DNA of 64,000 nt, from the NCBI RefSeq assembly GCF_036924715.1, contig NZ_JAZHSB010000001.1, positions 5,881,001-5,945,000 of the forward strand. Reading direction: 5' to 3'. The notes beneath the pieces were generated by a model, which saw only the letters and a program-made list of their open reading frames with translations, did no database searches and was not told where the DNA came from. This DNA comes from Bradyrhizobium sp. AZCC 1721 (GTDB taxonomy: Bacteria; Pseudomonadota; Alphaproteobacteria; Rhizobiales; Xanthobacteraceae). Position numbers and translations under genes: made by a program. Shown piece by piece: positions 1 through 9,378 of this stretch. Position 1 is the stretch's first letter, and every line of letters starts with the position of its first letter.

Positions 1-1
1 G

Positions 2-584
2 AACGCGCTCAGCCAGATCACGCTGAAGACGACGATACCGGGCGTGCCGGACTTCTATCAGGGCACGGAACTTTGGGATTTTTCGCTGGTCGATCCCGAC
101 AACCGGCGGCCTGTCGACTTTGCCGAACGCGCTGGCCGACTGGGCGCGGTGGAGAATCCGGATTGGGATCGCCTGGTCGAGAAGTGGCCGAGCGGTCATC
201 TGAAGCTGGCCTGGACACGGCATCTGCTCAAGCTTCGAACCGAGCTCGCCGATACGTTCACAAGCGGTGATTACGAGCCCTTGGAAGTTAGCGGACCGCG
301 TCGCGACCATTTCATCGCGTTCGCCCGCCGGCGAGGCCGCGAGGCTGCGATCGTCGTGGTCACACGATGGTTTGCGCCGTTCACCCGATGGCGGCAGACA
401 TTGGCCCGGTCCGGAGAACTACGACGCCGCGCTGAACGTCGGCGGCTACGCGATTGAAGGTTTTGCAGACGCCGATGCTGCGCAATTGCGCCTGTCAGAC
501 CTGTTGACGCATATGCCGGTCGCGGTGTTGAAAGCCAGGTACAATGGCGCGACAAAACCCGCGCCAGGGCGCCGTCGCGGCTGA
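2..584 (+). pseudogene. treY: malto-oligosyltrehalose synthase, 3' end, frameshifted
   Basis: The window opens inside this gene. Frame 2 reads a GH13-type C-terminal region (GVPDFYQGTELWDFSLVDPD, then RRPVDF), which is the TreY signature. TreY rearranges the reducing end of maltodextrins into a trehalosyl unit for TreZ. At the CCC run at 384-386 the frame breaks. Frame 2 runs on to a stop at 457 through arginine-rich nonsense. The +1 frame continues as GGRHWPGPENYDAALNVGGY and HMPVAVLKARY to the stop at 582-584, which matches the usual TreY tail. Removing one C from 384-386 restores one frame. It is either a real inactivating indel or an assembly error; the sequence alone cannot tell which. 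Confidence 0.8.
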
Positions 585-588
585 TACG

Positions 589-900
589 TCAGTTTTTCTT
601 GGTCAGCAGCAACTGGCCGCGGCTGCGGATCGCGGCCTGGGCCGCTTCGGCAAAGCGCTGCAACAGCCACGGCAGCACCACTTCCACCTGCACGTGATCG
701 TCGGCGACGTCGACATGGCCTGCCGCGCCTTGCCCGAGGGCGCGCACGTGGAAGATCATGCGGTTGTCTTCCCAGCGCTCCTCGTCGACACTTAGCATCG
801 GTACGCTGGAAGCGGCGCGCGACAGTCCTGTCTTGAGGCGGCGCATCGCCTCCTCGCGGCCCAGACTATGCGGGATGGAAACCACGAGCGGTTTGGTCAT
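589..900 (-). CDS. polyhydroxyalkanoic acid system family protein (PHA_gran_rgn)
   Basis: A 103-residue soluble protein. It starts with PLVVSIPHSLGREEAMRRLK and ends with PWLLQRFAEAAQAAIRSRGQ. This layout matches the small PHA granule/regulation family (PF09650), whose members associate with polyhydroxyalkanoate metabolism. The length is normal for the family. The start at 900 has a GGAGG about ten bases upstream. It is convergent with treY, ending 4 bases from that stop. No pha biosynthesis gene lies nearby, so a role in PHA granules rests on family membership alone. Confidence 0.75.
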   Translation of the reverse strand: MTKPLVVSIPHSLGREEAMRRLKTGLSRAASSVPMLSVDEERWEDNRMIFHVRALGQGAAGHVDVADDHVQVEVVLPWLLQRFAEAAQAAIRSRGQLLLTKKN

Positions 901-985
901 CGCTGAAAAATCCTCCCTGATCTATCTACATGTAATTGTACGCGGTTCGAAAGTAAGGGACGACCGTACGATCGCCTCCCGCACC

Positions 986-1010
986 GGAACTTTCGTGATT
1001 CACGCTTGTT
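986..1010 (+). promoter_or_regulatory. putative EcfG-type (general stress) promoter
   Basis: GGAAC at 986-990 and TGTT at 1007-1010 are separated by 16 bases. This is close to the alphaproteobacterial EcfG consensus GGAAC-N16/17-CGTT, with one mismatch in the -10 element. It sits about 55 bases upstream of the DUF3309 start, a plausible leader length. Confidence 0.5.
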
Positions 1011-1065
1011 ACTCTCCGCGAAGGCAGGATAGACACACGCCCCGCTTCGGGCTGAGGAGAGATTT

Positions 1066-1230
1066 ATGTCTATCGGCACAATCATTCTGATTATTCTCAT
1101 CATCGCCCTGCTCGGCGGTTTCAGTGGCATCGGTGGCGGCCCGTTCTATGGCACCGGATATTACGGCGGCGGCGGACTGGGTCTGGTGATCGTGATCCTG
1201 TTGATCCTGCTGCTGCTCGGAAAGATCTGA
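1066..1230 (+). CDS. DUF3309 family small membrane protein
   Basis: A 54-residue peptide: hydrophobic N-terminus (MSIGTIILIILIIALLGG), a Gly/Tyr-rich turn, then a second hydrophobic stretch (LGLVIVILLILLLLGKI). This two-helix hairpin with a glycine loop is typical of DUF3309 proteins, which are abundant in rhizobia and of unknown function. GAGGAGA at 1054-1060 is a good ribosome binding site. The upstream EcfG-like promoter suggests expression in the general stress response, as for many small envelope proteins of this group. Confidence 0.8.
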   Translation: MSIGTIILIILIIALLGGFSGIGGGPFYGTGYYGGGGLGLVIVILLILLLLGKI

Positions 1231-1248
1231 GCCACGCGTCGAGAATCG

Positions 1249-1334
1249 TAGGGTGGGCAAAGGCGCACCTGCGCCGTGCCCACCCTTCTTGTTGAGATAA
1301 AGATGGTGGGCACGCTGTCGCTTTGGCCACCCTA
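1249..1334. repeat. dispersed palindromic repeat (GGGTGGGCA type)
   Basis: Contains TAGGGTGGGCAAAGG followed by its approximate complement CCGTGCCCACCCT, then GGTGGGCACGCTGTCGCTTT and GGCCACCCTA. These nested inverted repeats between DUF3309 and the end of ligD resemble a short palindrome family scattered through Bradyrhizobium intergenic regions. The right end overlaps the ligD stop and may act as its transcription terminator. Confidence 0.6.
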
Positions 1335-3998
1335 CATTGAGGCCAATTTCTTCATCGCCGGCTTGATCGACGCTGCCGCGTCATCGTAGCCGTCCCACGC
1401 TTTCGTCTTCGCCAGTAGCGACGGCACGGTGCGGATCGTATATTTCTTCGGATCGAGATCGCCGCGCACCTGCGTCCAGGTCAGCGGCATCGACACGGTA
1501 GCCCCCTCCCGCGCACGGGGCGACAAGGCAGCGATCGCCGTCGACATCCGGTCGTTGCGAAGATAGTCGAGGAAGATTTTTCCCTTGCGCAGCTTCTTCG
1601 ACATGTTGAGCAGATAGCGCTCGGGATCATCGCTCGCCATCCACTGGCAGATGCCTTGCGCGAACACCTTGGCCTCCTTCCAAGAAACCTTGTCCCTTGC
1701 GCCATAAAGCAGCGGCGTCACCACATGCAGCCCCTTGCCGCCCGTGGTCTTGCAGAAGCTTTCGAGGCCAACAGCGGTCAACCGCTGGCGCATGTCTTTT
1801 GCCGCTTCGATGACGTCGGAGAATTCAACATTGGGCGCGGGATCGAGATCGAACACCAGACGTCCCGGCGTGTCGTAAGCGTCCGGTGCACAATTCCAGG
1901 GATGCAATTCGAGGCCGCCGATCTGCGCCACCGCAGCCAATCCCTCGACCCGGTCGATCTGCAGATAGGGCTTGCGGTCGCCCGAAACCTTGGCCAGCTC
2001 GAACAGGTTGGACGCACCCTGCATGGCGTGGCGTTGAAAGAATTTCTCGCCATGGATGCCGTCGGGCGCGCGAACGATCGAGCATGGACGGCCCTTGAGG
2101 TGACCGATCATCCATTCGCCGACGCTCTCGAAATATTGCGCGAGGTCGAACTTTGTAACGCCCTCGCCGTCGCCGGCGTCGGGCCACAACTCCTTGTCCG
2201 GCTTTGAGATCACCACGCCCATGACCTCGCCGGCCTTGTTCGTTGTTGCGGGCGTTGCCCGCACCGTCGCACCCTTGCCCTTGCCCGGTTTCGGCTGCGC
2301 GACGCCTGCCTTGGACGGTGTTTCCGCCTCCACCTCCTCGGCCGGCTTGTCCTGCCGCAGGCCTTTGAACGCCGCCTGACGAATGTTTCCGTCCGCGGTG
2401 AACCCCGCGAATTCGATCTCGGCGACCAACTCCGGTTTCAGCCAGTGCACGTCGCGGGTTTTCTTCGGCGCGTTCTTGCCGCCGAACGGATTCTTGTCGG
2501 AGGCTGCTGCCTTCAGCGCCGGCATGATGCGGCGCACCTTGTCCTGCCCGAAACCGGTACCGACCATACCGACAAAGGCGAGATGATCGCCGCGGTAGAC
2601 GCCGGCCATCAGCGAACGGAATTTGCCGTTGGTGGTCTTCCAGCCGCCCAGCACCACCTCATGCCCGGCGCGGCATTTCGCCTTGGTCCAGCTCTCGGTG
2701 CGGCCCGAGCGATAGGGCACATCGAGTTTCTTGGAGACGATGCCTTCGAGTTCGAGCTTGCAGGCCGATCGCAGGACGGCATCGCCGCCGCTTTCAAAAT
2801 GCTCGACATAGCGGATCTGCTTGTCCTTGCCCTTCTGCGCCTCCAGCAATTTCTTCAGCCGCGCCTTGCGGTCGCCGAGCGGGAGCTTTCGAAAATCTTC
2901 ACCATTGGCAAACAGCAGGTCGAACGCATAGAAGATCAGGCTCTCGCTGTCGCCGTCCGACAGCGCCGCCTGCAGGGTCGAGAAGTTGGGCGCGCCGTTA
3001 TGATCGAGCGCGACGATCTCGCCATCGATCAGCACGTCGGGAAGCGATTTCGCTTCCTTGGCGATCGCCTGGAATTTATCGGTCCAGTCGAGGCCTTTTC
3101 GGGTGCAGAGCACCGCATCGCCATCCTCCACCCGCAATTGCACGCGGTAGCCGTCGAACTTGATCTCGTGACACCAGCCTTCGCCGCCGGGCGGCCGCTC
3201 GACGACTGTGCAAAGCTGCGGCGCGACGAAATCGGGCATCGCCGCGACCTTCTTCGGCTTGACCATCGGGGCCGGGGCGCGCGTTTTGATCTCCGGCGCG
3301 GCGCGCAAGGCGGCCGTCTTCCGCAAGGCCCGCGCCTCGGCCGCATCGCCGCGGTTCGATTGCCAAACCGCGTCGGCCTTTGTAGCCGTAGCCAGCATGA
3401 ACGGCTTTGGCGCCTTGCCCTTGCCTTGCGCGATCTGCTCCATCGTGCGCCCGGAGGCGACCGAACGGTCCTCGTCGAGAATGTCGTTATCCTCGCCTTC
3501 CCTGGCGAATTCGTCACGGTGCTTGATCAGGAGCCAGTTGGTGCGCTTGCCGCCGTAGCGGTCGCCCCGCATCCGCACCAGCACCCAGCTTCCGTGCAGC
3601 TTGTCGCCATGCAGGGTGAATTTCAGGTCGCCCTTCTTGAAGCCGCGATCGGGATCATCGGACTCCCAATAGCCCCGGTCCCACAGCATCACCGTGCCGC
3701 CGCCGTACTGGTCTTCGGGAATGATGCCTTCGAAATCGCCGTAATCGAGCGGGTGGTCCTCGACCTCGACCGCGAGCCGCTTGTCGTGAGGGTCGAGTGA
3801 CGGCCCCTTGGTAACGGCCCAGGATTTGAACACGCCGTCGAATTCCAGCCTGAGATCGTAATGCAGCCGGCTCGCATCATGCTTCTGAATCACGAACCGC
3901 CGCTCTCGGGCGGGCGCGACCTCGACATCGCCGGAGGGCTCCGCCGTTTTGCCGAAATCACGCTTCTTGCGGTACGTGCTGAGCTTCTTCAACGCCAC
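1332..3998 (-). CDS. ligD: ATP-dependent DNA ligase LigD (phosphoesterase-ligase-polymerase)
   Basis: About 888 residues, the full three-domain end-joining enzyme. The N-terminal 3'-phosphoesterase domain (about residues 30-170) carries HDASRLHYDLRLEFDG and EDHPLDYGDFEG. The central ligase domain (about 250-550) has the nucleotidyl-lysine motif EIKFDGYRVQLR. The C-terminal archaeo-eukaryotic primase-type polymerase (about 610-890) has DLDPAP and TTGGKGLHVV. It repairs double-strand breaks together with Ku, encoded divergently next door. GTG at 3998 is preferred because GAGG lies seven bases upstream; an in-frame GTG at 4004 is possible. The domain order is that of Pseudomonas and rhizobia, not mycobacteria. 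Confidence 0.95.
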   Translation of the reverse strand: MALKKLSTYRKKRDFGKTAEPSGDVEVAPARERRFVIQKHDASRLHYDLRLEFDGVFKSWAVTKGPSLDPHDKRLAVEVEDHPLDYGDFEGIIPEDQYGGGTVMLWDRGYWESDDPDRGFKKGDLKFTLHGDKLHGSWVLVRMRGDRYGGKRTNWLLIKHRDEFAREGEDNDILDEDRSVASGRTMEQIAQGKGKAPKPFMLATATKADAVWQSNRGDAAEARALRKTAALRAAPEIKTRAPAPMVKPKKVAAMPDFVAPQLCTVVERPPGGEGWCHEIKFDGYRVQLRVEDGDAVLCTRKGLDWTDKFQAIAKEAKSLPDVLIDGEIVALDHNGAPNFSTLQAALSDGDSESLIFYAFDLLFANGEDFRKLPLGDRKARLKKLLEAQKGKDKQIRYVEHFESGGDAVLRSACKLELEGIVSKKLDVPYRSGRTESWTKAKCRAGHEVVLGGWKTTNGKFRSLMAGVYRGDHLAFVGMVGTGFGQDKVRRIMPALKAAASDKNPFGGKNAPKKTRDVHWLKPELVAEIEFAGFTADGNIRQAAFKGLRQDKPAEEVEAETPSKAGVAQPKPGKGKGATVRATPATTNKAGEVMGVVISKPDKELWPDAGDGEGVTKFDLAQYFESVGEWMIGHLKGRPCSIVRAPDGIHGEKFFQRHAMQGASNLFELAKVSGDRKPYLQIDRVEGLAAVAQIGGLELHPWNCAPDAYDTPGRLVFDLDPAPNVEFSDVIEAAKDMRQRLTAVGLESFCKTTGGKGLHVVTPLLYGARDKVSWKEAKVFAQGICQWMASDDPERYLLNMSKKLRKGKIFLDYLRNDRMSTAIAALSPRAREGATVSMPLTWTQVRGDLDPKKYTIRTVPSLLAKTKAWDGYDDAAASIKPAMKKLASM

Positions 3999-4035
3999 GG
4001 CCACACCTCAATCAATCCGCCCCGCGGCAACACCC

Positions 4036-4060
4036 GGAACGAAAACCCATACTAACCGTT
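4036..4060 (+). promoter_or_regulatory. EcfG-type promoter for ku
   Basis: GGAAC (4036-4040), a 16-base spacer, then CGTT (4057-4060): an exact match to the EcfG general-stress consensus. It lies 36 bases upstream of the ku ATG, in the 98-base ligD/ku divergent gap. Established for alphaproteobacteria: EcfG controls the general stress response. Inference: ku is induced in stationary phase or desiccation. Confidence 0.7.
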
Positions 4061-4096
4061 GAAGTTCCCAAACCCAAACCGCGCCCGGAGATTGCA

Positions 4097-4981
4097 ATGG
4101 CCCCCCGCGCCTACTGGAAAGGCTCGCTTAAGCTCTCTTTGGTGTCATGTCCGGTCGTGCTGTATCCGGCCTCGACATCGGTCGAGAAAACCCGCTTTCA
4201 CATGATCAACAAGGAGACCGGCAACCGGCTGAAGCAGCAAATGATCGATGCCGAGACCGGCGACGTCGTCGAGAGCGACCAGAAAGGCCGCGGCTATGAG
4301 CTGAAAAAGGGCCAGTATGTCGAGATCGAAAAGGAGGAACTGGAAGCCGTCCAGATCGAGAGCAATCATACCATCGAGATCGACAGTTTTGTGCCGCGGG
4401 ACGAAATCGACAAGCGCTACTACAATCACCCCTACTACATTGCCCCCGACGGCAAGGCCGCGGTGGACGCCTTCGCGGTGATCCGGGACGCCATGAAGGA
4501 TGAGGAACGGGTGGCGCTGGCGCGCATCGTGCTGACCAACCGCGAGCACGTCATGGCGATCGAGCCGCTCGGCAAGGGCCTGCTCGGCACTACACTGCGG
4601 TATCCGTACGAGCTGCGCGACGAGGGCGACTTCTTCGATGACATCAAGACCCCGAAGATCACCAAGGACATGGTCGAACTCGCGGGCCATATCCTGCACA
4701 AAATGGCCGCGCATTTCGATCCCTCGAAGTTCAAGGATGAGTATGAGGACGCGCTGAAGGCGCTGGTGCGCCGCAAGGCTTCCGGCAAGCCGATCAAGGT
4801 CGCCGAGCCCGAGGAGAGGGCGGACAACGTCATCAACCTGATGGACGCGCTGAAGGCGAGCCTGAAAGGCAAAGCGGCGACGAGACGGCGCGCACAAGCC
4901 CCGGCCTCGCGGCGGGCGCCGGCACGCCGGACAGCAAGGAAAGCACACCGGTCGTCGGCGAGGCACCGCAAGGCGAGCTAG
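4097..4981 (+). CDS. ku: non-homologous end joining protein Ku
   Basis: A 294-residue bacterial Ku. It starts with APRAYWKGSLKLSLVSCPV, the conserved N-terminal strand, and carries the Ku core beta-barrel (residues 1 to about 230). The tail from about residue 260 is rich in Arg, Ala and Lys (TRRRAQAPASRRAPARRTAR), like the basic extensions that bind DNA. As a homodimer Ku threads onto DNA ends and recruits LigD, encoded divergently. The region between the two genes holds a consensus EcfG promoter reading into ku. Length and composition are normal. Confidence 0.95.
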   Translation: MAPRAYWKGSLKLSLVSCPVVLYPASTSVEKTRFHMINKETGNRLKQQMIDAETGDVVESDQKGRGYELKKGQYVEIEKEELEAVQIESNHTIEIDSFVPRDEIDKRYYNHPYYIAPDGKAAVDAFAVIRDAMKDEERVALARIVLTNREHVMAIEPLGKGLLGTTLRYPYELRDEGDFFDDIKTPKITKDMVELAGHILHKMAAHFDPSKFKDEYEDALKALVRRKASGKPIKVAEPEERADNVINLMDALKASLKGKAATRRRAQAPASRRAPARRTARKAHRSSARHRKAS

Positions 4982-5090
4982 GCTTGCGCTGGCCGTCATT
5001 GCGAGCGCTTGCATTACCCGAAGCCGGAAGGCATTTTCCTCTTGGAACTGACGCCACCGACAATAGCGGCGTCGGACCGGGGAGGAATGA

Positions 5091-6698
5091 ATGGCATTGA
5101 CGAAGTCGCACGTCGCAGGACCGACCACGCCTGCGGTACGGGAGATGACATTCGGCGATCTCTTGCGCAAGGCGGCTGAGGCCGCGCCCGATCGCCTCGC
5201 CCTGATCGCGGGCGTGCCTGACCCGGCGCAGCGGCGGCAATGGACCTACGCACAGTTCTATCGCGAAGCCCAGCGCACCGCCCGGGCGCTGCTGTCGCGC
5301 TTCAAGCCCGGCGAGCGCATTGCCGTCTGGGCACAAAATATCCCGGAATGGATGATGCTCGAATTCGGCGCCGGCATGGCGGGCATGGTGCTCGTCACCG
5401 TCAACCCGGCCTTCCGCGCCCGCGAAGTGGAATATGTGCTGAAACAGTCGCGCTCTGCCGGGGTCTTCGTGGTCAACGGCTTCCGCGGCAACCCGATGCT
5501 GGAGACCGTGCAGGCAGTGGCGCCGAATTGTCCCGAGCTGCGCGAGATCATCTGCTTCGATGACTGGAATGCCTTCATCGCGGCTGGCGACGACGAGGGC
5601 ATCAAGCTGCCGGCCGTCAGCCCAGACGATCCCGTCATGATCCAGTATACCTCGGGCACGACCGGCTTTCCGAAAGGCGCCCTGCTCCGCCATCGCGGGC
5701 TGCTCAACAACGGTGCCGATACCGCCGACCGGATGGGCGTCGACGACGGCGACGTCTTCGTCACCACGATGCCGTTGTTTCATACCGGCGGCTGCGTCTG
5801 CTGCGTGATCGGCGCGGTATCAAAGGCCGCGACCACGGTGCTGGTCGAGGCTTTCGAGCCTGGGCTGGTGCTGGAAATGCTCGGGACCTATCGCGGCAAC
5901 GCCATGCTCGGCGTGCCCACCATGCTGGTTGCGATGCTGGAGCACCCGACATTCGCGGCGACCGATCTGTCCTCCGTCAAGGCGATCTGCTCCGGCGGCT
6001 CGACAGTGCCGGCCTCGCTGGTGCGGCTCCTGGAGGAAAAGCTCGGCGCGCCCTTTACGATTGTTTTCGGCCAGACCGAATGCTCCCCCGTCGCGGCGCA
6101 GACCCGCACCCATGACAGCGTCGAGGACAAGGCCAACACGATCGGCCTGCCGCTGCCCAATATGGAAACCAAGATCATCGATCCCAACACCGGCGAGACC
6201 GTTCCGATCGGCACGATCGGCGAGTTCTGCACCCGCGGCTATCACGTGATGATCGGTTACTTCGAAATGCCCGATGCGACTGCGGCTGCGATCGACGCCC
6301 ACGGCTGGCTGCACACCGGCGATCTCTGCGCAATGGACGCGCGCGGCTACTGCACCGTGGAAGGCCGGCTGAAGGACATGATCATCCGCGGCGGCGAAAA
6401 CATCTATCCGCGCGAGCTGGAAGAGCTGCTGTTCAAGCATCCCAAGGTGGGCGAGGTCGCCGTGATCGGCCTGCCGCACGAGAAATGGGGCGAAGAGGTC
6501 GCAGCCTTCATCCGCCCGGCGCCAGGCGCCGCGATCGACAAGGACGAGCTGATCGCCTACATGCGTGCCTCGCTCGCCCCGCACAAAACGCCAAAACAGT
6601 GGTACATCGTGGACACATTCCCGCTGACCGGATCGGGCAAGATCCAAAAATTCAAGCTGCGGGACGCCTGCACCAAGGGCGAGATGACGGCGATCTAG
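5091..6698 (+). CDS. AMP-forming acyl-CoA synthetase (FadD family)
   Basis: A 535-residue ANL-superfamily enzyme that activates a carboxylic acid through an acyl-adenylate. The P-loop-like signature YTSGTTGFPKGALLRHRGL (about 183-201), FGQTECSP (A5), the hinge region GRLKDMIIRGGENIYPRELE and the C-terminal catalytic lysine segment TGSGKIQKFKLR are intact. GGAGGA at 5081-5086 is four bases from the ATG. It is a monocistronic gene, not clearly tied to its neighbours. The substrate cannot be read from sequence; medium- or long-chain fatty acids are usual for the family. Confidence 0.9.
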   Translation: MALTKSHVAGPTTPAVREMTFGDLLRKAAEAAPDRLALIAGVPDPAQRRQWTYAQFYREAQRTARALLSRFKPGERIAVWAQNIPEWMMLEFGAGMAGMVLVTVNPAFRAREVEYVLKQSRSAGVFVVNGFRGNPMLETVQAVAPNCPELREIICFDDWNAFIAAGDDEGIKLPAVSPDDPVMIQYTSGTTGFPKGALLRHRGLLNNGADTADRMGVDDGDVFVTTMPLFHTGGCVCCVIGAVSKAATTVLVEAFEPGLVLEMLGTYRGNAMLGVPTMLVAMLEHPTFAATDLSSVKAICSGGSTVPASLVRLLEEKLGAPFTIVFGQTECSPVAAQTRTHDSVEDKANTIGLPLPNMETKIIDPNTGETVPIGTIGEFCTRGYHVMIGYFEMPDATAAAIDAHGWLHTGDLCAMDARGYCTVEGRLKDMIIRGGENIYPRELEELLFKHPKVGEVAVIGLPHEKWGEEVAAFIRPAPGAAIDKDELIAYMRASLAPHKTPKQWYIVDTFPLTGSGKIQKFKLRDACTKGEMTAI

Positions 6699-6724
6699 GC
6701 CGCTTCCGTTCATTTCAAATACTT

Positions 6725-6869
6725 TCGCCGTCGTCCCTGCGAACGCAGGGACCCATACGCCGCGGCTTATCTGCGGCGCGATGGGGCCAGTTGCCTTCGC
6801 TGCAATCTAGGCCGATGGTTATGGGTCCCTGCGCCCCGTGCGCAATTGCGCACTAGGCAGGGACGACGA
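6725..6869. repeat. two-palindrome dispersed repeat unit (GTCCCTGCG...CGCAGGGAC)
   Basis: The left palindrome GTCCCTGCGAACGCAGGGAC is followed by CCATA. About 70 bases on come TATGGGTCCCTGCG and a second, degenerate palindrome ending in GCAGGGACGACG. The same unit occurs near 17896-18015 and 40921-42556, where IS4 elements are inserted in it. The right palindrome here carries extra bases including GCGCACTAG, possibly a remnant of an IS visit. The unit fills the gap between the acyl-CoA synthetase and the PPOX gene. Confidence 0.75.
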
Positions 6870-6901
6870 GGGTGATTTTCGGTGTGGGCTACAATCGCTC
6901 C

Positions 6902-7507
6902 CTACCCCTTGAATGTCGGTTGGCGCGGGTGGATGCAGTCCTTGAAATCCGCAAAGCCTTTCCACGCCGGCTCCGGCGCGTCCTGTCCGGCTTGAGGCAC
7001 ATAGATCGACGGCTCGATCGACCGCATCGCCGGAATATATCGCGGGCAGTTCGGAAAGATCGCACGCGCCGTCACGCGAACGATGAGCTGCGCGCCGACG
7101 GTCTCCGACAGCAGCGGGTCGCTGTCGCTCACGCTGGCGCTGCCGTTGACACGCAAACGCCGCGGCTTGCCATGCATGGCGATGAACAGCAGGCCGACAT
7201 CGGCATTAACGACGATGTTGCCGAGACTCTTGAACATGCCGTTGCCGTCATAGTCGGGAAATGCGAGCTCGGAAGGCCCGGTGATGCGCACAAACCCCGG
7301 CGCCCCACCCTTGAATGAGCAATCGGGCCGGCCTTCGGCATCGGCGGTTGCCAGAAAGAAATAGGGTAGGCCTTCGATGAACTGCTTGTCGTCAGCGGTG
7401 AATTCCTTGCGCATCAGCTTCTCTTCCAGCCGATCCGAAATCCGGCGGCTGTCGAACCGGTCCTGCAATTGCCTGTTACCTTCGTGATACATGACGCTCT
7501 CAGCCAT
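6902..7507 (-). CDS. pyridoxamine 5'-phosphate oxidase-fold protein (flavin-binding split barrel)
   Basis: About 201 residues from the ATG at 7507 (MAESVMYHEGNRQLQDRFDS). An upstream open extension exists but lacks family similarity. The PPOX/FMN-binding split-barrel core reads FIEGLPYFFLATADAEGRPD, SFKGGAPGFVRITG, FPDYDGNGMFKSLGNI and VGLLFIAM. Proteins of this type bind FMN or F420-like cofactors. The C-terminal CPRYIPAM motif marks the MSMEG_1061-like/phosphohydrolase-associated subgroup. No operon partner is seen and the substrate is unknown. Confidence 0.8.
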   Translation of the reverse strand: MAESVMYHEGNRQLQDRFDSRRISDRLEEKLMRKEFTADDKQFIEGLPYFFLATADAEGRPDCSFKGGAPGFVRITGPSELAFPDYDGNGMFKSLGNIVVNADVGLLFIAMHGKPRRLRVNGSASVSDSDPLLSETVGAQLIVRVTARAIFPNCPRYIPAMRSIEPSIYVPQAGQDAPEPAWKGFADFKDCIHPRQPTFKG

Positions 7508-7717
7508 GGTCGTGCTCCGTCCTGCCCTGAGCCTCTTCCGCGCGAGCTCAGTCTGGATCAAACTACACAATTAAGCATACCACTGTACGGTTGCAGCGCA
7601 CGCGGCAAGCTGACCAGCACGATCGACGGCAAACGGCCATGAGGAGCCGTTGGTTCTGATTACCGCCGGTGGCGGGGAAGTAGTCAGCGATCGAAGATGG
7701 CGAGAGGCGGCTGCCTC

Positions 7718-9272
7718 TCACTCCTTCACTTCGCCGTACAGAGTTGTCTTGGTGCCATCGGTATTTTCGAAGGCGACTTCAACTTTGTTGCCATTGAAAG
7801 CGAGAATCCAGAGTTGCGTTTCGCTACGTCCGAGGATTCGGCGCTCCAATGCAAAGGTACGCTCGTCGAGCCAGCGTCCTTTGGATGCATTGATCCCGTA
7901 GTTGACTGGAGGGCTCTTTCGAAAAATTCCGTCAAGCCCCAGCAGTCCCGAAAAACGTCCCGCAGGCTGGTCCGCCCTTCCAGCGTAGGTGGTGATTTCC
8001 CAGAACGGATCCGGATCGACGAGGTTCAGCGCGAATGTCTTTACTCTGAGAATATTGCTACTCACTTGATAGGTCTTCCCCGATATCTGTTTCGCCAGTT
8101 CGGGGGTCTTGCCGAGCGGTGACGGCCGCTCCGTAGCAGCTTCGCGAACTGATGCCGCGAGCAGGGATTGCGCGACGGCGTCAGGCGGCAGCGGCTGGTC
8201 CGACTTGACTGCGCTGGCAATATCATCGATCAGCCTGGCCGTTGGATAGAACTGGTCATCCCGCAAAATGCCGGTCATGACCGATATCCAGCTTCGGAAG
8301 CACAAGAATCAACTGCGAATGGCGACCGCGGGCCATGTAGGCGTCCTTTTCGGGCAACGACCACCACAGATTTGCGTAGCGAAACCCGAAAGTCGCCTTA
8401 ACCCTTCCTTCCCTCGCCCGATCAACCCATGACGCTGGAATGATCTGCTTGCCGTCCCACATCCCATTGCGAAGGTAGAGATAGCCAAACCGGGCCATGT
8501 CGTGCGGCGCCAGCGACAGTCCCGCTTCGCCATCGATGACTCCCTGGGCGTCGGCCCGGCCCCAGCGAGCGCTGGTGATACCAAGCGGCCCGAACAGCTC
8601 TTTCTCCGCAAAATCCAGCGCATTCTGACCGGTCTTCCTGTTGATGAGCGCGGACAGCACGTACGGATTGCCGCTATTGTAATAGAATTTGGCGCCTGGA
8701 GCATCCGACATCGGCTGGCTTAACACGAAGGCGGTCCGATCCGGCGCCTGATACATCCGCATGAGGGTCTCGTCGGGCGTATAGGATTTCTCCTGCCACT
8801 CCAGGCCCGAGGTCATGTCCAGCAGGTGCTGAACGGTCATTGCTTTCTTGGCTTCATCAATGTTGGGAATTTGCTTGTCGGCGAACAAATCCATAATCGG
8901 ATGATCAACGCTGTCGAGCAGGCCTTGCTTGATTTCGATGGCCGTCAACGTGCTGACAACACTCTTCGTTACCGATCTCAGGTCGTGCGTAATGTTGGGC
9001 TGATAGGGGGCATAGTAGGCATCAAGCACGATCTTGCCGTGCCGGACGATCAGCAGGCTGTCCTGCTTGTAGCCCCCCACGGTCTCCACGAGCCGGGCCA
9101 GCGTACCGGATTGCATCCCCTGCTCTTCGGGAGTTGAGACCGGCCAGGCCTTGGTGGGCCATACCGCTTCCTGAACCTGATTATCCGCCGTGCCCGCAAT
9201 CAAGCCGGAGGCGACGAGACATTGAAACCCGGTAAAAAACACTACGGCTGTCGCGTGACGCAGACGCAGCAT
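7718..9272 (-). pseudogene. serine hydrolase (class C beta-lactamase related), frameshifted
   Basis: The start at 9272 has AGGAG eight bases upstream and a signal peptide (MLRLRHATAVVFFTGFQCLV...). The first frame carries the SxxK motif (RSVTKSVVS), a Y-x-N region (KFYYNSGNPYV) and the fold up to LVLPKLDI, then runs into a stop at 8256. The rest of the protein (VMTGILRDDQFYPTARLIDD through FENTDGTKTTLYGEVKE) continues in another frame to 7718. The break is near 8275. Relatives usually read PKLDI-x-x-V-x-TG, so about five bases seem missing. Either the gene is decayed or the assembly is wrong here. The family includes esterases and D-aminopeptidases as well as beta-lactamases. Confidence 0.75.
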
Positions 9273-9378
9273 CGGCGGTTCTCCTATGATTATGTTCTCG
9301 AACGGAAAAGCTCCCCAGTAGAGCGCTTCTCTTTGCACTACGCAAGATTGTTTTCGTGCTCAAACGGTATCGCTGCGC

